A stretch of DNA of 5,652 bases, from the NCBI GenBank assembly GCA_002451055.1, contig DKBD01000127.1, positions 1,541 to 7,192 of the forward strand, given 5' to 3'. Both the position numbers and the translations under genes were made by a program. The stretch is from Nitrospira sp. UBA6909 (GTDB lineage: Bacteria > Nitrospirota > Nitrospiria > Nitrospirales > Nitrospiraceae). This document shows, piece by piece, positions 1 through 5,368 of the stretch; position 1 is the stretch's first letter, and each line of letters starts with the position of its first letter. The notes under the pieces are model-generated. The model was not told where the DNA came from. It did no database searches and was given only the letters and a program-made list of their open reading frames with translations.

Positions 1-1001
1 TCGCACAGTTCCCCGTACAGCTCCAACAACGGCACAGAGTCTGGCTGCGCCGACAGAAATTCCTTGATCAAGCATTCGGCCAGATGGAAATCCTGCGCAC
101 GCAAGGCCGCGCCGGCCAGAAATCGGTACTCACCCAATGCGACTTGGAGATCGCCGCGCCGCAAATGAAGCCGAGCAAGCAGCTGACAGACTTGCGGATT
201 TCCAGGCTCGCGCGAAAGCATTTGGTTCAAGATCGCTTCCGCTCCGTCGTACTGTCTTTCGTCCATCCGTCTCGTAGCTTCGGCCAGCGGACCGAGCGCT
301 TCCGATAGCTGTTGCGCGGACGCCGCCGTCCCTGATTTCTGCGGCGTGACCGGATCAATTTTCCCTTTCCGCATGCTCTCGACAAACTGCTGCGCTTCGC
401 TGTTTTTCGGATCGATCCTGAGCACGGCAAGATAGGCGTCTTTGGCCTCCTCATACTGCCCCTGCGCGGAGCGTTCCCTGCCCAGCTGCAGATACACGTT
501 CGTCGCTTCATCCTGCCGGTTTTCCTGGACACAGAGTTCGGCAATACGCTGCTGGGCGTTCAGATTGGTGGGATCAATGCCGACGATTTTCTGATAGACC
601 ACGAGAGCCTCTTTCGCCTTACGCTCCTTGAGATAATGCTTGGCCAGTGTGAGGTAGTCTTGCACCGCGCTACTCACCAGGCCGCGCTCTGCATTGAGAT
701 CCCCTAAGTGGCGGTGTATTTCATACCGAGCCGGATCGCATTTGAGGACTTTCTTGTACGCAGCAATCGCTTTAAGCGTGGCCCCTTCGGCTTTGAATGC
801 CGATGCAGCCTTCAGAAAGGCGCCGATTGCCTCGGCTCCTGCGTTTCGTTTCAGATGTAAGTCTCCGATGGAATTGTGAATGCTCCCGTCATTGGGGGTC
901 TCGGCGGCCATTTTTTTCCACTCTGCCAGGGCATTGTCATACTGCCCTCGCGACGCCAAAAGCTGAGCTTGCTGGAGCAATTTTCTACGGTCCAGAGCCA
1001 A
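1..1001 (-). CDS. TPR-repeat protein, C-terminus beyond left edge
   Basis: Reading the minus strand from 1001 to the left edge gives 333 codons without a stop. The product is an all-helical, soluble-looking protein built of tetratricopeptide repeats. Repeat-like units with the usual small/large pattern, each ending in a D/E-P turn, fall at about residues 3-36 (GQYDNALAEWKKM, ETP), 70-90 (KAIAAYKKVLKCDP), 124-145 (KEALVVYQKIVGIDP), 164-200 (GQYEEAKDAYLAVLRIDP) and 233-266 (REPGN). A Ser/Thr/Ala-rich linker at about 213-232 separates two TPR blocks. TPRs are protein-protein scaffolds; the partner cannot be told from here. The TTG start was chosen because a GGGGAAAGG purine tract lies 6 nt upstream and the protein begins MALDRRKLLQQAQ, straight into the first helix. 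The frame stays open further upstream (GTG near 1041 and TTG near 1044), but without a ribosome-binding site. It is separated from csp by a terminator, so it is probably transcribed on its own. The TPR fold is secure; the function is unknown. Confidence 0.85.
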   Translation of the reverse strand, partial: MALDRRKLLQQAQLLASRGQYDNALAEWKKMAAETPNDGSIHNSIGDLHLKRNAGAEAIGAFLKAASAFKAEGATLKAIAAYKKVLKCDPARYEIHRHLGDLNAERGLVSSAVQDYLTLAKHYLKERKAKEALVVYQKIVGIDPTNLNAQQRIAELCVQENRQDEATNVYLQLGRERSAQGQYEEAKDAYLAVLRIDPKNSEAQQFVESMRKGKIDPVTPQKSGTAASAQQLSEALGPLAEATRRMDERQYDGAEAILNQMLSREPGNPQVCQLLARLHLRRGDLQVALGEYRFLAGAALRAQDFHLAECLIKEFLSAQPDSVPLLELYGELC

Positions 1002-1007
1002 GACGCA

Positions 1008-1016
1008 CCTTTCCCC
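1008..1016 (-). promoter_or_regulatory. Ribosome-binding site of the TPR gene
   Basis: On the minus strand GGGGAAAGG ends 6 nt before the TTG at 1001-999. This fixes the rare TTG as start over the upstream in-frame GTG and TTG codons, which have no purine-rich tract at the right distance. Confidence 0.55.
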
Positions 1017-1090
1017 TTGAGAATAGACAAACGCTAACAGCACCAAGAAATTTTGTCGAGAAAATGGAGGAATGAGGCGGAGATCCGTTC

Positions 1091-1130
1091 AAAACACCTT
1101 GGGCTTGACCTCCATGAGGAGGCCAAGCCC
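1091..1130 (-). terminator. Rho-independent terminator of the csp gene
   Basis: Read on the minus strand, 1130 to 1118 (GGGCTTGGCCTCC) pairs with 1113 to 1101 (GGAGGTCAAGCCC). This makes a 13-bp stem with one G-U pair and a TCAT loop, followed by AAGGTGTTTT (1100-1091). It starts 26 nt after the csp stop codon and lies before the TPR gene, so it should end the csp transcript. On the plus strand the stem is followed by ATGCGCC with no T-run, so it acts in one direction only. Confidence 0.85.
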
Positions 1131-1156
1131 ATGCGCCAGAGAGGATACCACTCAGT

Positions 1157-1375
1157 TTAGGAAGAGGCTATGGCCGACTTCAGAACATTGGCTGCTTGAG
1201 GTCCTTTTGCCCCCTGCACAATATCAAACTCAACGTTTTCACCTTCCTTCAGGGTTTTGAACCCGTCCCCTTGCAGTGCCGAATAGTGGACGAAGACGTC
1301 TTCGCCGCTATCGAGACGGATAAATCCAAACCCTTTCCGATCATTGAACCACTTCACCGTTCCTTTTGTCTTCAC
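1157..1375 (-). CDS. csp: Cold-shock domain protein, CspA family
   Basis: A 72-residue protein covering one complete cold-shock domain, close to the usual 65-72 residues of the family. It is a five-strand OB-fold that binds single-stranded RNA or DNA in the cytoplasm and acts as an RNA chaperone. Both nucleic-acid motifs are present: RNP1 is KGFGFI (residues 14-19) and RNP2 is VFVHY (27-31). The start [16 protein letters not shown] and the later [21 protein letters not shown] are typical of the family, and the exposed aromatics W9, F16, F18, F28, H30 and Y31 are all in place. Y31 stands where Phe is more common, a conservative change. The start is GTG, with AAAGGAGGA ending 5 nt before it. 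The gene is monocistronic: a terminator follows and a long putative leader precedes it. Which paralogue it is, and whether it is cold-induced or constitutive, cannot be decided from the sequence. Confidence 0.97.
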   Translation of the reverse strand: MKTKGTVKWFNDRKGFGFIRLDSGEDVFVHYSALQGDGFKTLKEGENVEFDIVQGAKGPQAANVLKSAIASS

Positions 1376-1544
1376 GAAGTTCCTCCTTTCCTTAAGGCTC
1401 AGGCATTGTCAGGCACGATGTACACACAACAACACATGGGAAGAGACCTGTTTTGCGATGGAAGTCTGACGCGGTGGGTAAAACCGACGGGCACCTGCAA
1501 ACGTGTTGCATCACTCACAGAGCCCCATCTTGTGATGGAAAACC
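1376..1544 (-). promoter_or_regulatory. Putative long 5' leader of csp mRNA
   Basis: If the promoter at 1551-1579 is used, the csp mRNA carries about 169 nt before its GTG. Small perfect hairpins lie in it: CCATC/GATGG (1525-1529 with 1534-1538, loop of 4) close to the 5' end, TGCAA/TTGCA (1496-1500 with 1506-1510) and CGGT/ACCG (1472-1475 with 1483-1486). A direct repeat TCAGGCA (1399-1405 and 1409-1415) lies at a 10-bp period near the ribosome-binding site. Long structured leaders are known for E. coli cspA, where they act as a thermosensor. That this leader does the same is inference. No convincing coding frame is seen here. Confidence 0.4.
1381..1389 (-). promoter_or_regulatory. Strong Shine-Dalgarno of csp
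   Basis: AAAGGAGGA on the minus strand, 5 nt before the GTG at 1375-1373, is an almost perfect anti-16S match and sets the GTG as start. The palindrome CCTTAAGG (1390-1397) directly upstream offers a CCTT that could pair with the AAGG of this site, a possible but unproven occlusion. Confidence 0.85.
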
Positions 1545-1550
1545 GCCGTG

Positions 1551-1579
1551 CATGTAACATAGGGCTCGCCCCATGTCAA
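1551..1579 (-). promoter_or_regulatory. Candidate sigma70 promoter of csp
   Basis: On the minus strand a perfect TTGACA (1579-1574) is followed after 17 nt by TACATG (1556-1551), which is preceded by TGT, giving an extended -10-like TG. The alternative -10 TTACAT has a 16-nt spacer. The -35 is exact but the -10 is weak (3 of 6), so the call is moderate. Transcription would begin near 1544 and leave a 5' leader of about 170 nt. An imperfect inverted repeat fills the spacer. Confidence 0.5.
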
Positions 1580-1613
1580 GCAATTCTTTTGCAGTGACGT
1601 TTCTTACGCAAGG

Positions 1614-1642
1614 TTTACAAGCCGACTGGAGTTCCCTATAGT
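1614..1642 (+). promoter_or_regulatory. Sigma70-type promoter of the lptFG operon
   Basis: TTTACA (1614-1619), a 17-nt spacer and TATAGT (1637-1642) match the consensus at 5 of 6 positions each. The start point would be near 1649, giving a short leader of about 24 nt to the GTG of lptF. It stands back to back with the csp promoter, with the two -35 boxes 34 bp apart. Confidence 0.75.
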
Positions 1643-1672
1643 GATTGCATCTATCGCCATATCAAGAGCCCC

Positions 1673-2764
1673 GTGATCCTACGAACTCTGCTAGATCGCT
1701 ACATTTTTACCGAACTCCTCTCCCCCTTCGGCCTCAGTCTTGGCGCGCTCTGTTTCGTCATGTTGACCCGTGAGTTGTTGCGCCTGGTTGAATTGCTGGT
1801 CTCAAAAGGCGTGGGCCTGTGGTCGGTGTTAAAGGTCATCGCCATGCTGTTACCCTCAGGCTTGGTTTTGACGCTTCCGATCGCCGGCCTCATCGCGTCC
1901 ATCACCGCCTTCGGCCGATTATCGTATGACAAGGAACTCGTGGCGATGCGGGCGGCCGGACTCAGCCTCTTCCGACTGTCACAGCCGGTCCTCCTCTTCG
2001 CCTTGGCCGTCTTCGGCCTTACGATATTCCTTTCCCAGTGGGGGCAGCCCTGGAGCTCGTTGAATCTCAAGAAGGTTGCACTCAATCTCCTCAAGGATCA
2101 GCTCGTCCTTGCCCTGGAACGCGGCACGTTCAATGAGCCGATTCCACACATGGTCATCTACGTCCCGGACCACGCCAATGACCAATCCACAAAAGGCATT
2201 TTCGTGTCGGATGGACGATCTCCTACGGATCCCCACATCATCGTCGCGGAAGAGTACCAGGTGTTCATGGATCAGGCGAACAACCAGGTCGCGCTACGCC
2301 TGGTCAACGGCGTCATCCATAGCCCTCAGGAGCGAATCGATCAATACCGCCTGATGTCTTTTACGAATTACGACATCAAGTTGAGCCTAGCCCAAAGCGC
2401 CTATTCTGCGACCGAAGAACGGCCGACATACGAGCAAATCCTGGAGATGATTCGGAAGGGAGGGGAAAAAGACTCGACGGGCCTCCGCCGCCTGATGGAA
2501 TACTATAAGGATCTTGCCTTTCCGACCGCATCGCTGGTGTTCTGCCTCTTGGGGGTCCCGGTCGGGATCGTATCCAAGCGGTCGGGACGCGTCGGCGGAT
2601 TTGCCGTCGGGGTCCTGGTGATCGTCGTCTTCTACCTATTGAACATCGCAGGTGATTTTCTGGTGACGACGATGATCATCAGTCCTTTCGCCGGCGCATG
2701 GATGCCCAACATCATTTTTGTCGTGGCGACGATTGTTCTCTTCGTCAAGATGAGCCGCCAGTAG
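1673..2764 (+). CDS. lptF: LptF, LPS export ABC transporter permease
   Basis: A 363-residue inner-membrane protein of the LptF/LptG (YjgP/YjgQ) family. With LptG and the ATPase LptB it extracts lipopolysaccharide from the outer leaflet of the inner membrane and feeds it to LptC and LptA. The layout is complete: three membrane segments (about residues 17-33, 56-80, 101-122), a periplasmic beta-jellyroll (about 125-250), then three more (about 282-300, 308-328, 340-358). The cytoplasmic coupling helix between segments 2 and 3 reads YDKELVAMRAAGLS (85-98), the stretch that usually contacts LptB. The family pattern LAFPTASLVFCLLGVPVG opens the second half. The GTG start gives the typical N-terminus with RYIF and is served by a short leader; the ribosome-binding site (AAGAG) is weak. 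lptG follows after 5 nt. The choice of F over G rests on gene order and on the ELVAMRAAG motif. Confidence 0.93.
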   Translation: MILRTLLDRYIFTELLSPFGLSLGALCFVMLTRELLRLVELLVSKGVGLWSVLKVIAMLLPSGLVLTLPIAGLIASITAFGRLSYDKELVAMRAAGLSLFRLSQPVLLFALAVFGLTIFLSQWGQPWSSLNLKKVALNLLKDQLVLALERGTFNEPIPHMVIYVPDHANDQSTKGIFVSDGRSPTDPHIIVAEEYQVFMDQANNQVALRLVNGVIHSPQERIDQYRLMSFTNYDIKLSLAQSAYSATEERPTYEQILEMIRKGGEKDSTGLRRLMEYYKDLAFPTASLVFCLLGVPVGIVSKRSGRVGGFAVGVLVIVVFYLLNIAGDFLVTTMIISPFAGAWMPNIIFVVATIVLFVKMSRQ

Positions 2765-2769
2765 CCACG

Positions 2770-3861
2770 ATGACGATCCTCTACCGCTATATCCTCCGCG
2801 AATACGCCAAGATTTTCTTCATGTGTGTGGCGGGCCTGATGTCGATCTACATGGTGATCGATTTCTTCGAAAAGATCCGCCGGTTTCTCCGCTACGATTC
2901 CGGCGTCGTTCCGTTAGTCACGTACTTCGCGCTCAAAATTCCCGCCATCTCATTTCAGGTCGTGCCGTTCGCCGTATTGGTGGCCACGCTTTTGACGCTC
3001 GGCCTCCTCTCACGGAATAATGAAATCACCGCTCTGCGCAGCTGTGGGATCAGCCTCCTATGGATGACCTCGCCCTTTCTCATGTTTGCAACCGGCGTCG
3101 CCATGATTCTCCTGTCGTTCAGCTCCACGATCATTCCGCTCGCTTCGGAAAAAGCGGAAGAGGTACGCCTGGTCCAGATCGAGAAAAAACCGGCACCGCT
3201 GACCGTTCAAGCCGCGCAACCGTGGACCCGCATCGGCGCCGATGCGCTGATGCACGTCCAGACCATCGACATCGGAGGAAAAACACTCAGAGAGGTTCGC
3301 CTCTTCCATTTCGACCGCGCATTCCGCCTCGACCAGATCGTTGAAGCCTCTGAAGCGCGGTACGACGGCAAAGGCTGGCTCTTGCTGAACGGCGTCCGCC
3401 GGAGATTTGCTCCGGACAATACGATGGATCTGGATCTCTTCACCGAACAAACGGCGAACATCCCCCTGATTCCGGATGATTTCTCCACCTCCCTCACAGG
3501 CAACTCCGATTCGATGACGTTGCGGGAGATCAGGAACTATGTCAGCCGATTTCAGCCTGAAGGGGTATCGTTTGCCCGCCTGCTCACCGATTATTACGGA
3601 CGCCTCGCATTTCCCTTCGTGACGGTCATCATGGTGTTGGTCGGAATCGCGCTGGGCTTGCGACGAAGCGGAGTCCGCGGAGGCAGCATGGCGATCGGCA
3701 TCGGCCAAGCGTTTATCGTCGGATTTTGTTACTGGACGACCCATTCGGTCGCCATTGCACTGGGCCGAGGAGGAGCATTGGCGCCGATGCTCGCCGGCTG
3801 GATGGCCAATATCCTGTTCGGCAGCTTCGGTCTGTATCTCTTACTCAAAGTCCGTCATTGA
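2770..3861 (+). CDS. lptG: LptG, LPS export ABC transporter permease
   Basis: The partner permease of LptF, also 363 residues, and the second half of the LptB2FG core that drives lipopolysaccharide across the periplasm. It has membrane segments at about residues 12-32, 60-80 and 98-120, a periplasmic jellyroll at about 125-265, and segments at about 279-297, 307-328 and 340-360. The coupling helix is NNEITALRSCGIS (83-95), and RLAFPFVTVIMVLVGIALG (278-296) is the conserved opening of the fourth segment. The ATG at 2770 was chosen because it begins with MTILYRYILREY, as in the family. A longer frame from 2698 would overlap lptF by 67 nt and add residues unlike the family. No good Shine-Dalgarno is seen, and the 5-nt gap suggests translational coupling to lptF. 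No terminator follows. Confidence 0.93.
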   Translation: MTILYRYILREYAKIFFMCVAGLMSIYMVIDFFEKIRRFLRYDSGVVPLVTYFALKIPAISFQVVPFAVLVATLLTLGLLSRNNEITALRSCGISLLWMTSPFLMFATGVAMILLSFSSTIIPLASEKAEEVRLVQIEKKPAPLTVQAAQPWTRIGADALMHVQTIDIGGKTLREVRLFHFDRAFRLDQIVEASEARYDGKGWLLLNGVRRRFAPDNTMDLDLFTEQTANIPLIPDDFSTSLTGNSDSMTLREIRNYVSRFQPEGVSFARLLTDYYGRLAFPFVTVIMVLVGIALGLRRSGVRGGSMAIGIGQAFIVGFCYWTTHSVAIALGRGGALAPMLAGWMANILFGSFGLYLLLKVRH

Positions 3862-3877
3862 AAAACCCAATCTCTAG

Positions 3878-3906
3878 TTGACTGCTTTCCGCACTTCCGG
3901 TAAGTA
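3878..3906 (+). promoter_or_regulatory. Weak candidate promoter of the ketosynthase
   Basis: TTGACT (3878-3883) matches the -35 consensus at 5 of 6, but the hexamer 17 nt on is TAAGTA, a poor -10. The better AT-rich stretch TACATAAAT (3905-3913) is too far away. Read-through from lptFG over the 82-nt gap is an equally good explanation, since no terminator follows lptG. Confidence 0.3.
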
Positions 3907-3929
3907 CATAAATGATCTTGTGTAGCACG

Positions 3930-3935
3930 AAGGAG
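3930..3935 (+). promoter_or_regulatory. Shine-Dalgarno of the ketosynthase
   Basis: AAGGAG lies 8 nt before the ATG at 3944 and decides the start. The surrounding CACGAAGGAGC (3926-3936) recurs exactly before the acyl carrier gene at 5351-5361. Confidence 0.85.
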
Positions 3936-3943
3936 CGTCCAGT

Positions 3944-5200
3944 ATGAACTCGCGTGTCGTGATAACGGGGCTGGGAGTGGTTTCTTCCATCGGCATTGGT
4001 GTCAGTGAATTCTGGAAGACAGCCCTTGCCGGCCGCTCAGGCGTCTCGACCATTCGTTCGCTCGATCCGTTCCCCCTGAGTGAGTACCGTTCTCAGGTGG
4101 CGGGGCAAGTCCTGAATTTCTCACCGGAACAATATCTGCCCGCCAATCAGGCAAACCGAGTAGATCGGTACGCTCAATTCGCCTTGGTCGCATCCAAGGA
4201 AGCGCTCACCGACGCCAATCTCGTCATGACAAAGGAATCGCCCCACCGCGTCGGCGTGATCGTCGGAGCCGGTATGGGAGGAATGGTCATGGGAGAACGG
4301 GAAATCACCCAGCTCTTCAAAACCCAGAAGCCCAATCGTGTCCATCCGAATTTCATTCCCGCGATCACCCTCAATTCCGCCTCCGGCATTGTGGCCATGG
4401 CTCACGGGGCGAAGGGGCCGAACCTCACGATCTCCACGGCCTGCTCCTCCAGCGCACACGCGTTGGGACAAGCGCTTCATTGCATTCGCACGGGTCAGGC
4501 TGACGTCGTGATTGCGGCTGGCGCAGACGCCAGCATTACCCCGTTGGTATTTGCCGGTTTTTGTTCCTTACGCGCCTTGTCGAGCGAATTCAACAACGCC
4601 CCGGAACGCGCCTCACGCCCATTCGACAGACTCCGCGATGGATTCGTAATGGGAGAAGGGGCAGGAGCCTTGATCGTGGAATCGCTGGCGCATGCTCGAA
4701 AGCGAAAAGCGAGAATTTATGCGGAGCTTGTCGGATACGCGGCCACCAGCGAAGCCTATCACATGGTGATCCCCCGCGAGGACGGCGAAGAAGTGGCCGT
4801 GACCATGAAACTGGCCCTCGATTCGGCCGGCATGACACCGGCTCAGGTGGACTATATCAATGCGCATGCAACCTCCACCTCAATCGGCGACGCCGTGGAA
4901 GTGAAGGCCATCAAGCTCTTATTCAAGAACCGGGCGGATAAGATCGCCATCAGCGCGACCAAGTCGCTCATCGGCCACACCCTGGGCGCCGCTGGTGCCC
5001 TTGGCGCCGTGGCGTCTACTCTTTCGATTCACACCGGCCAAATCCATCCTACGGCAAACTATGACGACCCTGATCCGGCCTGCCGCTTGGAAGGAATCAG
5101 CCGCTCCCCTCAGGAACGAAAAGTCCGCACCGCACTCGTGAATTCGTTCGGATTCGGGAGCAATAATGCAACGGTCGTGCTGCAAAAATTTGTCGCATGA
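3944..5200 (+). CDS. Beta-ketoacyl-ACP synthase, FabF (KAS II) type
   Basis: A complete 418-residue thiolase-fold condensing enzyme, close to the 410-415 of FabF. It joins an acyl chain on its active-site Cys to malonyl-ACP with loss of CO2, adding two carbons, in the cytoplasm. The N-terminal half carries VVITGLGVVSSIG (5-17) and the nucleophile motif STACSSS with Cys167. The C-terminal half carries GFVMGEGAGALIVE (233-246), NAHATST with His308, and SATKSLIGHTLGAAG with Lys340 and His345, so the Cys-His-His triad is intact. The C-terminal loop reads NSFGFGSNNATVVL (400-413), where the common form is GFGGTN or GFGGHN. An ACP gene follows after 168 nt, in the reverse of the usual acpP-fabF order. 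This may be a second KS for a special acyl chain or a polyketide-like product. No symbol is given because a housekeeping fabF cannot be told from a paralogue here. Confidence 0.93.
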   Translation: MNSRVVITGLGVVSSIGIGVSEFWKTALAGRSGVSTIRSLDPFPLSEYRSQVAGQVLNFSPEQYLPANQANRVDRYAQFALVASKEALTDANLVMTKESPHRVGVIVGAGMGGMVMGEREITQLFKTQKPNRVHPNFIPAITLNSASGIVAMAHGAKGPNLTISTACSSSAHALGQALHCIRTGQADVVIAAGADASITPLVFAGFCSLRALSSEFNNAPERASRPFDRLRDGFVMGEGAGALIVESLAHARKRKARIYAELVGYAATSEAYHMVIPREDGEEVAVTMKLALDSAGMTPAQVDYINAHATSTSIGDAVEVKAIKLLFKNRADKIAISATKSLIGHTLGAAGALGAVASTLSIHTGQIHPTANYDDPDPACRLEGISRSPQERKVRTALVNSFGFGSNNATVVLQKFVA

Positions 5201-5319
5201 GAGACGCAATCTCATCCCCCATGTTCCAGCACAATATTATTCTCCGTCACACGCCATTGAAGCGATGGTGCGGGCGACGTTCCGGCACTAGCTGTCTGAT
5301 TGGAGAACGCTTACGCCTA

Positions 5320-5340
5320 TCCCGCAGTTGGCTGCCGGGA
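5320..5340 (+). other. Hairpin in the KS-ACP gap
   Basis: TCCCG (5320-5324) plus CAG (5325-5327) pairs with CTG (5332-5334) plus CGGGA (5336-5340). The result is an 8-bp stem with one bulged C (5335) and a TTGG loop. A second inverted repeat, GGAATT-TC-AATTCC (5338-5351), overlaps its end and runs up to the ribosome-binding region of the ACP gene. There is no T-run, so it is not a standard terminator. It may shape the mRNA before the ACP start or limit read-through. The rest of the gap (5201-5319) shows no gene. A TATTAT at 5235-5240 resembles a -10 box but lacks a -35. Confidence 0.4.
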
Positions 5341-5354
5341 ATTTCAATTCCACG

Positions 5355-5360
5355 AAGGAG
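5355..5360 (+). promoter_or_regulatory. Shine-Dalgarno of the ACP gene
   Basis: AAGGAG is 8 nt before the ATG at 5369, in the same 11-base context and at the same spacing as for the ketosynthase. It sets the start of the acyl carrier gene. Confidence 0.85.
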
Positions 5361-5368
5361 CATCCATA

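Noticed and set aside
1002..1046. N-terminal extension of the TPR protein with a signal-like LVLLAFV stretch and a Cys
   Set aside because: The extension from GTG near 1041 or TTG near 1044 has no ribosome-binding site and no basic N-region, and the TTG at 1001 has a purine tract at the right distance.
1196..1597. 133-codon plus-strand frame over csp and its upstream region
   Set aside because: It is antisense to the cold-shock gene, has no ribosome-binding site and no domain, and crosses the divergent promoter region.
2698..2769. Upstream ATG at 2698 as a 24-residue-longer start of lptG
   Set aside because: It would overlap the conserved C-terminus of lptF by 67 nt, adds Cys/His/Asp-rich residues unlike the family, and the ATG at 2770 gives the expected N-terminus.
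3058..3744. 228-codon open frame on the minus strand inside lptG
   Set aside because: It is antisense to a clearly real gene, is rich in Arg, Asp and Gly as expected for a shadow frame, and shows no recognisable motif.
1673..3861. lptF and lptG both exactly 363 codons, as a sign of recent duplication
   Set aside because: The sequences differ strongly, and LptF and LptG are ancient paralogues of similar size, so equal length is coincidence.
4859..4879. NAHATST instead of NAHGTST at the KS active-site His as a possible defect
   Set aside because: The His is kept, and Ala at this place is familiar in functional FabF-type enzymes.
5197..5215. ATGAGA/TCTCAT inverted repeat at the KS stop codon as terminator
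   Set aside because: Only 6 AT-rich pairs and followed by C residues instead of a T-run, so it should not terminate.
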